64,000 bases of DNA from Pectobacterium cacticida (GTDB taxonomy: Bacteria > Pseudomonadota > Gammaproteobacteria > Enterobacterales > Enterobacteriaceae): assembly GCF_036885195.1 (NCBI RefSeq), contig NZ_CP133656.1, positions 930,001-994,000 of the forward strand, given 5' to 3'. Of this stretch, positions 27,393-37,016 are shown piece by piece. How positions within the stretch are numbered: the first letter of the stretch is position 1; each line of letters opens with the position of its first letter. The notes beneath the pieces are model-generated. The model worked only from the letters and a program-made list of their open reading frames with translations. It searched no databases and was not told the origin of the DNA. The position numbers and the translations under genes were made by a program.

Positions 27393-28841
27393 ATGAAGTT
27401 TATCATTAAATTGTTCCCGGAAATCACCATCAAAAGTCAATCGGTGCGGTTGCGCTTTATCAAGATTCTCACCGGCAACATTCGCAACGTATTAAAACAC
27501 TATGATGAAACGCTGGCGGTTGTCCGTCACTGGGATCATATTGAGGTTCGGGCTAAAGATGAAAGCCAGCGTGAGGCGATTCGTGAGGCGCTGACGAGAA
27601 TCCCAGGTATTCACCATATCCTGGAAGTTGAAGACCACGCCTATACCGATATGCACGATATCTTTGAACAGGCGCTGGCGCTGTATCGTGAGCGTCTGGA
27701 AGGCAAGACATTTTGTGTCCGAGTTAAACGCCGTGGTAAGCATGAGTTTAGTTCTCAGGATGTCGAACGCTATGTGGGCGGCGGATTGAATCAACACATT
27801 GAAACGGCGCGAGTCAACCTTACTGCACCGCAGGTTACGGTGCATCTGGAAATCGAGCAGGACCGCTTGCTGCTGATTAAAGGGCGTTATGAAGGGATCG
27901 GCGGCTTCCCGATCGGTACGCAGGAAGATGTGCTATCGCTGATTTCTGGCGGTTTTGATTCCGGCGTATCCAGCTATATGCTGATGCGTCGCGGATGCCG
28001 CGTACATTATTGTTTCTTCAATCTCGGAGGGGCGGCTCATGAGATTGGTGTGAAACAGGTCGCGCATTATTTATGGCATCGTTTTGGTAGCTCACACCGG
28101 GTGCGTTTTATTGCCATCGATTTTGATCCTGTGGTGGGTGAAATCCTGGAAAAAATTGATGATGGCCAAATGGGGGTCGTTTTGAAGCGCATGATGGTGC
28201 GCGCGGCCTCCAAAATCGCTGAGCGTTATGGTATTCAAGCCCTAGTGACCGGCGAAGCATTGGGGCAAGTTTCCAGCCAAACGCTTACCAATCTACGTTT
28301 GATTGATAACGCATCTGATACCCTGATTCTACGTCCGCTGATTTCACATGATAAAGAGCACATTATCAAACAGGCGCGTGAATTAGGAACGGAAGATTTT
28401 GCTAAAACAATGCCGGAATACTGTGGTGTGATCTCGAAAAGTCCGACGGTGAAGGCGGTCAAAGCGAAGATTGAGGCTGAAGAAAGCCGCTTTGATTTTG
28501 CTATTTTGGAACGCGTAGTGAGCGAAGCGCGGAATATTGACATTCGTGAGATCGCAGAGCAGACCAGGCAGGACGTCATTGAAGTCGAAACGGTTGCCTC
28601 AATTGCGCCAACCGATGTGCTGTTAGATATCCGTGCGCCGGATGAACAGGATGATAAACCGCTTAAGTTAGAGCAGGTTGATATAAAATCGTTACCGTTT
28701 TACAAGCTGGGAGCGCAGTTTGGCGATTTGGATCAGAGTAAAACTTACCTGCTTTACTGTGAACGTGGCGTAATGAGTCGCTTACAGGCGCTGTATCTAC
28801 GCGAGCAAGGTTTCAGCAATATTAAGGTTTATCGTCCGTAA
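27393..28841 (+). CDS. thiI: tRNA 4-thiouridine synthase / thiazole sulfur carrier ThiI
   Basis: Sulfurtransferase that makes 4-thiouridine at tRNA position 8 and feeds sulfur to thiamine thiazole, 482 aa as in E. coli. An N-terminal ferredoxin-like and THUMP region (about 1-165) is followed by the PP-loop SLISGGFDSGVSSYM and a C-terminal rhodanese domain (about 400-482) with the persulfide Cys in LLYCERGVMSR. A disulfide partner Cys occurs in MPEYCGVISKSPT. It is monocistronic, and E. coli yajL, the usual next gene, is missing here. Confidence 0.97.
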   Translation: MKFIIKLFPEITIKSQSVRLRFIKILTGNIRNVLKHYDETLAVVRHWDHIEVRAKDESQREAIREALTRIPGIHHILEVEDHAYTDMHDIFEQALALYRERLEGKTFCVRVKRRGKHEFSSQDVERYVGGGLNQHIETARVNLTAPQVTVHLEIEQDRLLLIKGRYEGIGGFPIGTQEDVLSLISGGFDSGVSSYMLMRRGCRVHYCFFNLGGAAHEIGVKQVAHYLWHRFGSSHRVRFIAIDFDPVVGEILEKIDDGQMGVVLKRMMVRAASKIAERYGIQALVTGEALGQVSSQTLTNLRLIDNASDTLILRPLISHDKEHIIKQARELGTEDFAKTMPEYCGVISKSPTVKAVKAKIEAEESRFDFAILERVVSEARNIDIREIAEQTRQDVIEVETVASIAPTDVLLDIRAPDEQDDKPLKLEQVDIKSLPFYKLGAQFGDLDQSKTYLLYCERGVMSRLQALYLREQGFSNIKVYRP

Positions 28842-28845
28842 AGGG

Positions 28846-28867
28846 ATAAGGCGCTGACGCGCCTTAT
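28846..28867 (+). terminator. Hairpin after thiI
   Basis: ATAAGGCGC (28846-28854) and GCGCCTTAT (28859-28867) form a perfect 9-base stem with a TGAC loop immediately after the thiI stop. A T-run is lacking, so it may be a weak terminator or a 3' stabilising hairpin. Confidence 0.5.
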
Positions 28868-29006
28868 TCATCACAGTACATCCCAGTGACGGTAAAACGC
28901 AGCGCGACAATCATACATTCTCTGTAGCCACCTGAGTTGTGTAGTCGTTTTGCCCATTTTCACCCCAAGATAAATCTATAGCTGTGCGGCCCAATTTCTT
29001 ACTGCC

Positions 29007-29915
29007 CTACCAGGCTCCTGACACTCCCGTACCCATGCGGTCATAATCATTTTCCTCTTGCTTAATCTCGTCAAACAGGCGGGCATTTTCGGGGAGCGTG
29101 AGGCCATGCAGGCGAGCACGGCGCAACAAGTAGCCGGTAATGTAATCGATCTCGGTGTGTCGTTGTGCGAGGATGTCTTGCAACATCGATGAGGTGTTTG
29201 CCGCCGAGTTCTGAATAATTTGATTGACGTAAATTTGTAGACTCTCTCGGGATGTATGGAAGCCTTCCCGTTCCATAACGCTGGCTACCTCTTGGCAGAG
29301 TGTGGCAATAAGCTCGGGGTAGGCGGAAAGCTCGCCATTCGTGCAACGATATTTTACCGTTAGCGGATTGATGACGCAGTTGGCCGCCAGTTTCAGCCAG
29401 CAGGTGGCGGTAATGTTGGTGTGCCAGGCGACATCGGGTAAGGCATGGTGCAGCACCTCAGCCAAATGGCTTTGACTGCTATCGCCATTAAAAGTGCCGA
29501 TATGTGTTGTACCCGCGGCAACGTGTACAACGTTGGTTGCATCACGCCGAGCGGCATGCGTCGTGACGCCAAACACGAGCGGTTGCGCTAGGGTCGGCAA
29601 TTCTTCTCGTGTTCCCATCCCGTTATGCAAAAGCAGAATCGTGCAATGTGGGCTGAGTTGCGGCAATAGTGCGGTGACGGCATCGGAAACCTGCCAGGCC
29701 TTTAATGTTACCAGCAGCAGTTCGCTTTGAGCGAGGTGTTCGGGATCGTTCGCCGTCACATTGAGATTACAGTGCTGACCGTCCAACTTGGTGACATTGA
29801 CCGAACAATATGGTTGAGGAATGCGTAGCCATCCCTGGACATCATGCCTTTGCTGATGCAATGCAGAGAGCCAAAGTTGCCCCAGTGCGCCACAGCCAAG
29901 AACGGTGATTTTCAT
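29007..29915 (-). CDS. panE: 2-dehydropantoate 2-reductase (ketopantoate reductase)
   Basis: NADPH enzyme making pantoate for coenzyme A, 302 aa (E. coli 303). The N-terminal Rossmann motif is VLGCGALGQLWLSAL; the catalytic Lys and binding Asn lie in CWLKLAANCVINPLTVKY. The C-terminal helical domain has EIDYITGYLL. It is convergent with thiI and divergent from yajQ, the E. coli arrangement minus yajL. Confidence 0.95.
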   Translation of the reverse strand: MKITVLGCGALGQLWLSALHQQRHDVQGWLRIPQPYCSVNVTKLDGQHCNLNVTANDPEHLAQSELLLVTLKAWQVSDAVTALLPQLSPHCTILLLHNGMGTREELPTLAQPLVFGVTTHAARRDATNVVHVAAGTTHIGTFNGDSSQSHLAEVLHHALPDVAWHTNITATCWLKLAANCVINPLTVKYRCTNGELSAYPELIATLCQEVASVMEREGFHTSRESLQIYVNQIIQNSAANTSSMLQDILAQRHTEIDYITGYLLRRARLHGLTLPENARLFDEIKQEENDYDRMGTGVSGAW

Positions 29916-30103
29916 GTGCGTCTCCCTTGTTAGATGCAGGCACTATCGATCTCCTATCATAGGCTATCGTTCACACTATAACTCGGTGTTATTCGGCCTG
30001 TTTACCTGATACTGAGTAAAAATCGGGATCGTGTCTGGCATCTTGCTTATCGTAGAAGAGCGGTTATTATGCTCGCCAGCCACATTTGTCAGGAGAATGA
30101 ATT

Positions 30104-30595
30104 ATGCCATCTTTCGATATTGTTTCGGAAATTGATATGCAGGAAGTCCGTAACGCGGTGGAAAACGCAACGCGCGATCTGAGTACTCGCTGGGATTTTC
30201 GTAATGTTCCGGCCAGCTTTGAACTCAATGAGAAATCGCAGAGTATCAAAGTAGCCAGTGAGTCTGATTTCCAGGTACAACAGTTGGTCGATATTTTGCG
30301 TGAAAAGCTAGTTAAGCGGGGTATTGAAGGCGGAGCGCTGGAAATCCCGGAAGCGATGGAGCACAGTGGCAAAACCTATAGTGTGGAAGCGAAGCTGAAG
30401 CAAGGTATTGAAGTTACGCTGGCGAAGCAAATCATCAAGCTGATTAAAGACAGTAAGTTGAAAGTGCAAGCGCAGATTCAGGGGGAGCAGATTCGAGTCA
30501 CGGGTAAATCACGTGATGATTTACAAGGGGTAATGGCGTTGATTCGCGGCGGTAATTTAGGGCAACCTTTCCAATTTACCAATTTCCGTGATTGA
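30104..30595 (+). CDS. yajQ: YajQ family nucleotide-binding protein
   Basis: Small double-ferredoxin-fold protein, 163 aa as in E. coli. The start MPSFDIVSEIDMQEVRNAV and the C-terminal SRDDLQGVMALIRG are characteristic. Family members bind nucleotides, and some in other genera bind cyclic di-GMP; no function in enterics is settled. It stands alone between panE and yajR, with a clear terminator. Confidence 0.95.
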   Translation: MPSFDIVSEIDMQEVRNAVENATRDLSTRWDFRNVPASFELNEKSQSIKVASESDFQVQQLVDILREKLVKRGIEGGALEIPEAMEHSGKTYSVEAKLKQGIEVTLAKQIIKLIKDSKLKVQAQIQGEQIRVTGKSRDDLQGVMALIRGGNLGQPFQFTNFRD

Positions 30596-30626
30596 TGCTT
30601 AGCTCTCTGTCTGTGGGCTGAGGGAA

Positions 30627-30657
30627 GAAAAGGCCAACAAGTGCGCCTTTTCTTTTT
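30627..30657 (+). terminator. Terminator after yajQ
   Basis: GAAAAGGC (30627-30634) pairs with GCCTTTTC (30645-30652), followed by TTTTT. The flanking A residues also allow use on the minus strand after yajR, whose stop is at 30664. Confidence 0.85.
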
Positions 30658-30663
30658 GACGGC

Positions 30664-32028
30664 TCAGGATTGGCCCACGAAGCGTTCTAATTGTTGTCTG
30701 TTGGTTTTTTTAGTGTCGATCTTTACGTAGGCGCTGTATTCATCCGGCATGATAACCACGTCGGCAACGCCAGGCTGAGTACGAATTTTTTGTTCCAGGT
30801 CATTATCCTGCAATGCCAGTGCAGGCAGCGTAATTCGCAGGCTACTGAGATACGGTGGTTCCTGCATCGTCAAGCCGAGGGCCAGCCAGAGCGCAGAAAT
30901 CGCCACGCCAGTGGCAAACACGGCGGAGGCGCCATAAAGTTCAAACACCCCGCCGCCGAGACTACCGCCAATGGCGACGCCAATAAATTGTGCGGTGGAG
31001 TAAACCCCCATCGCCGTGCCTTTATAGCCTGCAGGCGACTCTTTACTAATCAGTGATGGCAACAGCGCTTCCATAATGTTAAATGCCAGGAAAAATAGCT
31101 GTATGCCGACGATAATTTGCCAGAGATGCCGATCCGCAAACCCTAGAACGATCTCCGCCGCGATGAGTATCATGATGCAACCGACGAAAACCTGCTTCAT
31201 CTGCCTTTTGACTTCGGCATAAATAATAAAGGGTACGACACCGATAAAGGATATCAGCATGGTGACCAGATAGACCTTCCAATGGTCTTGCGGCGCTAAC
31301 CCTGCGGATTCCATTGCACGAGGCACAGCAACGAAGCTCGACATCAATAAGATATGTAGGCACATGATGCCGAAATTCAGTTTCAACAGGCGGCGATTAC
31401 TCAGCACTTTGCGAAAGCTGCCACGCACCATCGCCGACTCTCGATTCAGAATGTGGGCTGGCGCAGTTGGGATCAGCGTTAAGGTAATGAAAATGCCAGC
31501 GAGTGACAGAAGGGCGATGCCCCAAAAAAGCGCTTGTAAGCCAAAGGCGTGGGTAACGATAGGACCAACGACCATGGCGATAGCAAAGGTAACGCCAAAG
31601 CTAACGCCGATAAATGCCATCGCTTTTGTTCTATTTTGCTCGCGCGTTAGGTCGGAAAGTAATGCCATGACGGCAGCCGAGATTGCCCCCGCGCCCTGTA
31701 ATGCACGGCCGAGAATTATCCCCCAGATAGAATCGCTTAGTGCGGCAATAACGCTGCCGAGTGCGAAAATGAGCAGTCCGCCAACAATCAGTGGTTTTCT
31801 GCCAAGACGGTCAGACAGCAAACCGAAAGGAATCTGAAAAATGGCCTGCATGAGCCCATAAATGCCAATGGCGATCCCAATCAGCGCCTCACTGGCACCT
31901 TGTAAGGCCATGCCGTAGGTGGTTAGTACGGGTAACACCATAAACATGCCAAGCATGCGTAGTGAAAAAACGGTGCCTAAACCCCATGTGGCGCGCAATT
32001 CGCCTGGGGTCATTTTATTGTCGTTCAT
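30664..32028 (-). CDS. yajR: MFS transporter YajR
   Basis: Major facilitator transporter of 454 aa like E. coli YajR: twelve membrane helices plus a C-terminal cytoplasmic ferredoxin-like YAM domain (about 385-454, ending YVKIDTKKTNRQQLERFVGQ). The family motif A GLLSDRLGRKPLIVGG is intact between helices 2 and 3. The substrate is unknown. It lies downstream of the cyo operon on the same strand, separated by a strong hairpin. Confidence 0.93.
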   Translation of the reverse strand: MNDNKMTPGELRATWGLGTVFSLRMLGMFMVLPVLTTYGMALQGASEALIGIAIGIYGLMQAIFQIPFGLLSDRLGRKPLIVGGLLIFALGSVIAALSDSIWGIILGRALQGAGAISAAVMALLSDLTREQNRTKAMAFIGVSFGVTFAIAMVVGPIVTHAFGLQALFWGIALLSLAGIFITLTLIPTAPAHILNRESAMVRGSFRKVLSNRRLLKLNFGIMCLHILLMSSFVAVPRAMESAGLAPQDHWKVYLVTMLISFIGVVPFIIYAEVKRQMKQVFVGCIMILIAAEIVLGFADRHLWQIIVGIQLFFLAFNIMEALLPSLISKESPAGYKGTAMGVYSTAQFIGVAIGGSLGGGVFELYGASAVFATGVAISALWLALGLTMQEPPYLSSLRITLPALALQDNDLEQKIRTQPGVADVVIMPDEYSAYVKIDTKKTNRQQLERFVGQS

Positions 32029-32148
32029 TCATTACCTCTGAAAACTGTCGGCGCTATTTTAGTGTGTTATTGACCAGCCAGTAAACGATAGGTTTGTTAC
32101 GTGATTTGGCAGAAGAAAAACACGGAGGTGGTGGAAGGGGAGGGAAGT

Positions 32149-32176
32149 AAAACAGGCAGACGACCTGCCTGTTTTT
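32149..32176 (-). terminator. Terminator of the cyo operon
   Basis: AAAACAGGCAG (32149-32159) and CTGCCTGTTTT (32165-32175) form a perfect 11-base stem with a 5-base loop. On the minus strand it ends in a short T run, 41 bases after the cyoE stop. Confidence 0.8.
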
Positions 32177-32216
32177 AAATGCTTATTCTCGCGCATGCAG
32201 CGCATGTGGTTTTTTG

Positions 32217-33110
32217 TTAACGCAAGTAGGTCAGCAAGGCATCATGTGCGGGAGCCATGGAATCCACAGACATCATAACGCTCAGTGAGGTAATCGCAAC
32301 AATGGAGAAAATAAACAATTTCTTTGCCCACACGCGGTCATCAATGGCATTTTTATAACCCGACAACGCCATACCAAGCCACCATATGCTAACCGCTGCG
32401 GCAACGGCCAAGTATTTGTAACCCGCATAGCCGCCGAGAGATAGCATCAATGTCGCTACCGCAAATGCCACGATGTACAACGTGATGTGGTTTTTCGCAA
32501 CGGAGATACCTTTTACCACGGGCAGAACTGGAATATTGGCCGCCTGATAATCTTTGAAACGAAAAATTGCAATTGCATAGGAGTGCGGCATTTGCCACAG
32601 ACTAAAAATCAGCAGCAAAATCATCGCACCGGCGTCGAACTGGTTACTCACGGCGCAATAGCCGATAACGGGTGGCGCGGCGCCGGACAGACTGCCAATC
32701 AGCGTGCCATAGACAGAATGCCGCTTCATATACAGGCTGTACACGCCGACATACACGATGAAGCCCATCACCGCCAGCCACATGGCTAGCGGATTCGCGG
32801 CAGTGTACAGCAGAACAAAGCCGGCAATACCTAACAACGATGCATAAACCAACGTTACCTTCAGCGAAATCAGGCCTTTAACCAGAACCCGATTTTTGGT
32901 TCTCTCCATTTTCTTGTCGATATCGCGATCAATGACATTGTTAAATACACAGCCAGAGGCCACGACCAGCGACACGCCTATAAGGGTCGCGAGAAACAGG
33001 GAATAATCAATGCTGCCCTGAGCCGCAAGGAGAAATCCACCGATGACGGAAATCAGATTTCCGAAAATAATGCCTGGTTTAGTAACTTGCAGGTATTGCT
33101 TAATCATCAT
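32217..33110 (-). CDS. cyoE: Protoheme IX farnesyltransferase CyoE
   Basis: Membrane prenyltransferase that adds farnesyl to heme b, giving heme O for cytochrome bo3, 297 aa (E. coli 296). The Asp-rich substrate motif NNVIDRDIDKKMERTKNR and nine hydrophobic segments are visible. Its farnesyl donor is made by IspA, also in this window. It is the last gene of cyoABCDE. Confidence 0.96.
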   Translation of the reverse strand: MMIKQYLQVTKPGIIFGNLISVIGGFLLAAQGSIDYSLFLATLIGVSLVVASGCVFNNVIDRDIDKKMERTKNRVLVKGLISLKVTLVYASLLGIAGFVLLYTAANPLAMWLAVMGFIVYVGVYSLYMKRHSVYGTLIGSLSGAAPPVIGYCAVSNQFDAGAMILLLIFSLWQMPHSYAIAIFRFKDYQAANIPVLPVVKGISVAKNHITLYIVAFAVATLMLSLGGYAGYKYLAVAAAVSIWWLGMALSGYKNAIDDRVWAKKLFIFSIVAITSLSVMMSVDSMAPAHDALLTYLR

Positions 33111-33121
33111 TTACGGCTCTG

Positions 33122-33454
33122 TTACTGGATCATCATATTGTGGTGTGCGCTCATCATAATCCAGATGGAACCCACGACGACAATAGTGATAATCAGGACG
33201 GCAAACACAAGAGCCACGACATTCCAGCGCTCTTCTGAGGATGTATTCAGGTGCAGGAAGTACACCAGGTGCACCAGAATTTGCACCACCGCACAACCCA
33301 CCACCGAGAAAAGAATGGCGCTATGTGAGGCTGTGCCGTTCATCACCATACTGAAAGGAATGACTGTCAAAATAACAGACAGGACAAAACCTATCACATA
33401 TGACTTCACGCTACCGTGGCTGGCGCCAGCATGATCGGTTGTTGAATGACTCAT
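33122..33454 (-). CDS. cyoD: Cytochrome bo3 oxidase subunit IV CyoD
   Basis: Small three-helix subunit assisting assembly of the CyoB copper site, 110 aa (E. coli 109). The open frame extends into cyoC, but the start MSHSTTDHAGASHGSVKSY at 33454 is right: its ATG shares one base with the cyoC stop TAA. Three hydrophobic segments fill about 25-105. It is 11 bases upstream of cyoE. Confidence 0.95.
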   Translation of the reverse strand: MSHSTTDHAGASHGSVKSYVIGFVLSVILTVIPFSMVMNGTASHSAILFSVVGCAVVQILVHLVYFLHLNTSSEERWNVVALVFAVLIITIVVVGSIWIMMSAHHNMMIQ

Positions 33455-34068
33455 TACATCGCCCCCAGCAAATAAACGACGGTGAAGACACAGATCCATA
33501 CCACATCGAGGAAGTGCCAGAATAAACTCAGGCACATTAAGCGTGTTTTATTCGTCGCTGTTAGGCCTCGTTTGGATATCTGAACCATCATGATGACCAA
33601 CCAAATTAGCCCCCCCGTAACGTGGAGCCCATGGGTGCCGACTAACGCAAAGAAGGCAGACAGGAACGCACTACGATCCGGGCCATAACCCTCCGCGATC
33701 AAGTGATGGAACTCATAGATTTCCATCCCAATAAACACCAAACCGAACAGGAAGGTTATCGCCAGCCAGGTATTGACCTGAGATTTATACCCCTTGTTCA
33801 TGGCAATCATCGCCATGCCGTAGGTAATGCTACTGAACAGCAACGCAAAAGTTTCTACCAGCACGAAAGACAGATCGAAAATATCCTTCCCGCTTGGGCC
33901 GCCAGCCGTACCGTTAACCAGCACCGCATAGGTTGCAAACAGCGACCCGAAAATGATGAGATCGCTCATCAGGTAGACCCAAAAGCCGAATACCTTGGTA
34001 GCTCCTGCGTCATGGTGCCCATGCTCGGCATGGGCGCTATTATTGTTAGTCAGAGTTTCAGTTGACAT
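33454..34068 (-). CDS. cyoC: Cytochrome bo3 oxidase subunit III CyoC
   Basis: Five-helix heme-copper oxidase subunit III, 204 aa as in E. coli. Recognisable segments are FGFWVYLMSDLIIFGSLFAT and GTHGLHVTGGLIWLVIMM. Its start overlaps the cyoB end by 11 bases, and its stop touches the cyoD start, so translation is coupled throughout the operon. Confidence 0.96.
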   Translation of the reverse strand: MSTETLTNNNSAHAEHGHHDAGATKVFGFWVYLMSDLIIFGSLFATYAVLVNGTAGGPSGKDIFDLSFVLVETFALLFSSITYGMAMIAMNKGYKSQVNTWLAITFLFGLVFIGMEIYEFHHLIAEGYGPDRSAFLSAFFALVGTHGLHVTGGLIWLVIMMVQISKRGLTATNKTRLMCLSLFWHFLDVVWICVFTVVYLLGAM

Positions 34069-36049
34069 GTTTCACGCCTGCCTTACTGAGTTGATCAAAG
34101 TTCTGATTCTCAATGTGCTCAATTTCTTTAACCGGTACGTAGTAATCCACGTCTTGATTAAAGCTGTGCACAATCCAGGTCACAATCATGCCTGCGAAGC
34201 CGATAATGGCCAGCCACCAGATATGCCAGATCATGGCAAATCCGAATACTAGGCTGAAAGCGGATATAATCACGCCGGCACCGGTGTTTTTCGGCATATG
34301 AATTTCTTCATAGCTGGCAGGACGCTGGTAAGCCTCACCTTTCTCTTTGGCTTCCCAGAACGCATCACGTTCATTGACGTGCGGCACGGTAGCGAAGTTA
34401 TAAAACGGTGCCGGAGAGGAAGTGGACCACTCAAGTGTGCGGGCATCCCACGGGTCACCCGTCAGATCACGATTCTGGTGACGATCGCGGATACTGACGT
34501 AGAACTGAATGGCCTGACACAACACGCCGATACCAATCAGTACGGCACCAATAGAAGCAACAACCAGTAACGGGTGGAATTCCGGGTTAATGTGCTGGCT
34601 CAGACGGCGCGTCATGCCCATGAAACCAAGAACATACAGCGGCATAAAGGCGACGAAAAAGCCAATAATCCAGAACCAGAATGCCCGCTTACCCCAGGTT
34701 TCGTTCAGCGTAAAGCCAAAAGCTTTCGGGAACCAGTAAGTAATCCCAGCAAAACAACCAAACACGACACCGCCGATAATCACGTTATGGAAGTGAGCAA
34801 TCAGGAACAGGCTGTTATGCAGAACAAAGTTAGCGCCCGGCACCGCCAGCAGGACACCTGTCATACCGCCAATAGTGAAGGTGATGATGAAGCCCGTGGT
34901 CCAGAGCATCGCTGAATGGGATTGAATACGGCCTTGGTACATGGTGAACAGCCAGTTGAAAATCTTAACCCCGGTTGGGATTGAGATAATCATAGTGGCA
35001 ATGCCAAAGAAGGCGTTGACGTTTGCTCCAGACCCCATGGTAAAGAAGTGGTGTAGCCAAACGACGAATGATAAAACCGTAATCGCAATAGTTGCCCATA
35101 CCAGAGAGGTGTAGCCAAACAGTCGTTTTTTACAGAACGTAGCGACGATTTCGGAATAGATACCGAACACCGGCAACACCAGGATGTAGACTTCAGGATG
35201 ACCCCATGCCCAAATCAGGTTGATGTACATCATCATGTTGCCACCCATATCATTAGTAAAGAAATGGGTGCCGAGATAACGGTCAAGCGTCAGTAGCGCG
35301 ATAGTCACGGTCAAGATGGGGAATGCGGCGATAATCAGCACGTTGGTACACAGTGCCGTCCAGGTAAACACCGGCATCTTCATCAGTGACATGCCCGGCG
35401 CACGCATCTTCAGAATGGTGGCGAAGAAGTTAACCCCTGTCAGTGTCGTACCGACTCCGGATACCTGTAGACTCCATATCCAGTAATCGACCCCGACGCC
35501 GGGACTGTACTCCTTCCCGGACAGTGGTGGATAGGCCACCCAACCCGTCTGTGCAAACTCACCGACACCCAGTGAGAGGTTGATCAGAATGACACCGGCA
35601 ACAAATAGCCAGAAACTGAGAGAGTTCAGAAAGGGGAAAGCGACGTCACGTGCACCAATCTGTAACGGAACCGCGAGGTTCATGAGACCAACGACAAACG
35701 GTGTCGCCACAAAGAAGATCATGATGACACCATGCGCGGTGAAAATCTGATCGTAATGGTGCGCGTTTAGAAACCCTTCTTGCCCGGCAGAGGCTAAAAC
35801 CTGCTGACCACGCATCATGATGGCATCGGCAAAACCACGAATCATCATCACCAAACCGACGATGATGTACATAATACCGATTCTTTTATGATCGACGGAG
35901 GTAAACCATTCCGTCCACAGCCATTTCCATTTCCCGAAATAGGTTATTGCCGCCAGTAGCGCAAGGCCGCCAACGATGATCGCCGCCACGACGACCATAA
36001 TAATGGGTTCGTGATACGGAACCGCATCAAGTGTAAGTTTTCCGAACAT
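34058..36049 (-). CDS. cyoB: Cytochrome bo3 ubiquinol oxidase subunit I CyoB
   Basis: Catalytic subunit with heme b, heme o3 and CuB; it reduces oxygen and pumps protons. It is 663 aa as in E. coli, with fifteen membrane helices. Heme and copper ligands are visible: the His in FTAHGVIMIFF, the CuB His in WAWGHPEVYILVLP, the pair in VVWLHHFFTMG and the two His in IAHFHNVIIGG. The cross-linked His-Tyr pair lies in GHPEVY. It is the second gene of the operon, 4 bases after cyoA. Confidence 0.98.
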   Translation of the reverse strand: MFGKLTLDAVPYHEPIIMVVVAAIIVGGLALLAAITYFGKWKWLWTEWFTSVDHKRIGIMYIIVGLVMMIRGFADAIMMRGQQVLASAGQEGFLNAHHYDQIFTAHGVIMIFFVATPFVVGLMNLAVPLQIGARDVAFPFLNSLSFWLFVAGVILINLSLGVGEFAQTGWVAYPPLSGKEYSPGVGVDYWIWSLQVSGVGTTLTGVNFFATILKMRAPGMSLMKMPVFTWTALCTNVLIIAAFPILTVTIALLTLDRYLGTHFFTNDMGGNMMMYINLIWAWGHPEVYILVLPVFGIYSEIVATFCKKRLFGYTSLVWATIAITVLSFVVWLHHFFTMGSGANVNAFFGIATMIISIPTGVKIFNWLFTMYQGRIQSHSAMLWTTGFIITFTIGGMTGVLLAVPGANFVLHNSLFLIAHFHNVIIGGVVFGCFAGITYWFPKAFGFTLNETWGKRAFWFWIIGFFVAFMPLYVLGFMGMTRRLSQHINPEFHPLLVVASIGAVLIGIGVLCQAIQFYVSIRDRHQNRDLTGDPWDARTLEWSTSSPAPFYNFATVPHVNERDAFWEAKEKGEAYQRPASYEEIHMPKNTGAGVIISAFSLVFGFAMIWHIWWLAIIGFAGMIVTWIVHSFNQDVDYYVPVKEIEHIENQNFDQLSKAGVKHVN

Positions 36050-36053
36050 CGTA

Positions 36054-37016
36054 TTATCCCTCGGCTCCGTTGTGCGAGCTATGCTCGCCCATGTTCATAC
36101 TCTCACCATGCTGCATGTTTTCATCGTGTTTCATGCCTTCATCGTGATGTTGCATGTTCATGTCATTGCCTATGAATTTGCGAATAATATTATTGAACAA
36201 ATCCGGCTGGACACTAGAGAAGTATTCGACAGGATGAAACTCACTTGGCTTCGCCAATGCATTGAATTCATCCATTGTATTGAGCGTATTAGAGGACGCG
36301 CGGACGTTCGCAACCCATTGGTCAAACGCTTGTTGCGTTGGCGTAGCAATCGCGGTGAATTTCATGCCTGAGAAGCCTTTACCACTATATCCGCCAGAAA
36401 TACCGTCGTATTTTCCTGGCTCATTCGCGATTAAATGGAGCTTCGTCTGCATGCCGGCCATGGCGTAAATTTGTCCACCAAGGCGAGGAATGAAGAAAGA
36501 GTTCATCACGGAATCAGAAGTAATCTTGAAGGCAACGGGAACGTTGGCCGGGAAAGCCAGTTCGTTAACGGTCGCAATACCGAGATCCGGATAAATAAAC
36601 AGCCATTTCCAGTCAAGTGATACAACATCGACATTGATAGGTTTAACGTCTGATTCCAACGGCTTATAAGGATCAAGCGCGTGGGTTGTCTTCCAGGTAA
36701 TCGTGCCAAGGATGACGATAATGATAATAGGCACAGTCCAGACTACGGCCTCAATTTTATTGGAGTGTGACCAATTCGGGGTGTATTTCGCCTTTTCATT
36801 GGAAGCACGAAACTTCCAGGCAAAGGCTATCGTCATAACGATAACGGGGATCACAACGATCAACATCAGCCCGATGGCAGTCAGTATTAGCGATCTTTGC
36901 TCTAACCCGATCTCTCCTTTGGGGTTCATCAGCGCCATATCACAACCACTCAATAGCATTGTGGCTGCGAATAATGACAGCATCCCAAAAATTTTATTGT
37001 ATTTCCTGAGTCTCAT
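36054..37016 (-). CDS. cyoA: Cytochrome bo3 oxidase subunit II CyoA
   Basis: Lipoprotein subunit that binds ubiquinol with CyoB, 320 aa (E. coli 315). A signal with lipobox LLSGC gives a lipidated Cys at about 25; two membrane helices precede a cupredoxin domain (about 120-275) that lacks CuA ligands, as expected of quinol oxidases. The C-terminal 38 residues are very rich in His and Met (for example MNMQHHDEGMKHDENMQHGE). It is first in the leftward cyoABCDE operon, with a 576-base region in front. Confidence 0.97.
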   Translation of the reverse strand: MRLRKYNKIFGMLSLFAATMLLSGCDMALMNPKGEIGLEQRSLILTAIGLMLIVVIPVIVMTIAFAWKFRASNEKAKYTPNWSHSNKIEAVVWTVPIIIIVILGTITWKTTHALDPYKPLESDVKPINVDVVSLDWKWLFIYPDLGIATVNELAFPANVPVAFKITSDSVMNSFFIPRLGGQIYAMAGMQTKLHLIANEPGKYDGISGGYSGKGFSGMKFTAIATPTQQAFDQWVANVRASSNTLNTMDEFNALAKPSEFHPVEYFSSVQPDLFNNIIRKFIGNDMNMQHHDEGMKHDENMQHGESMNMGEHSSHNGAEG

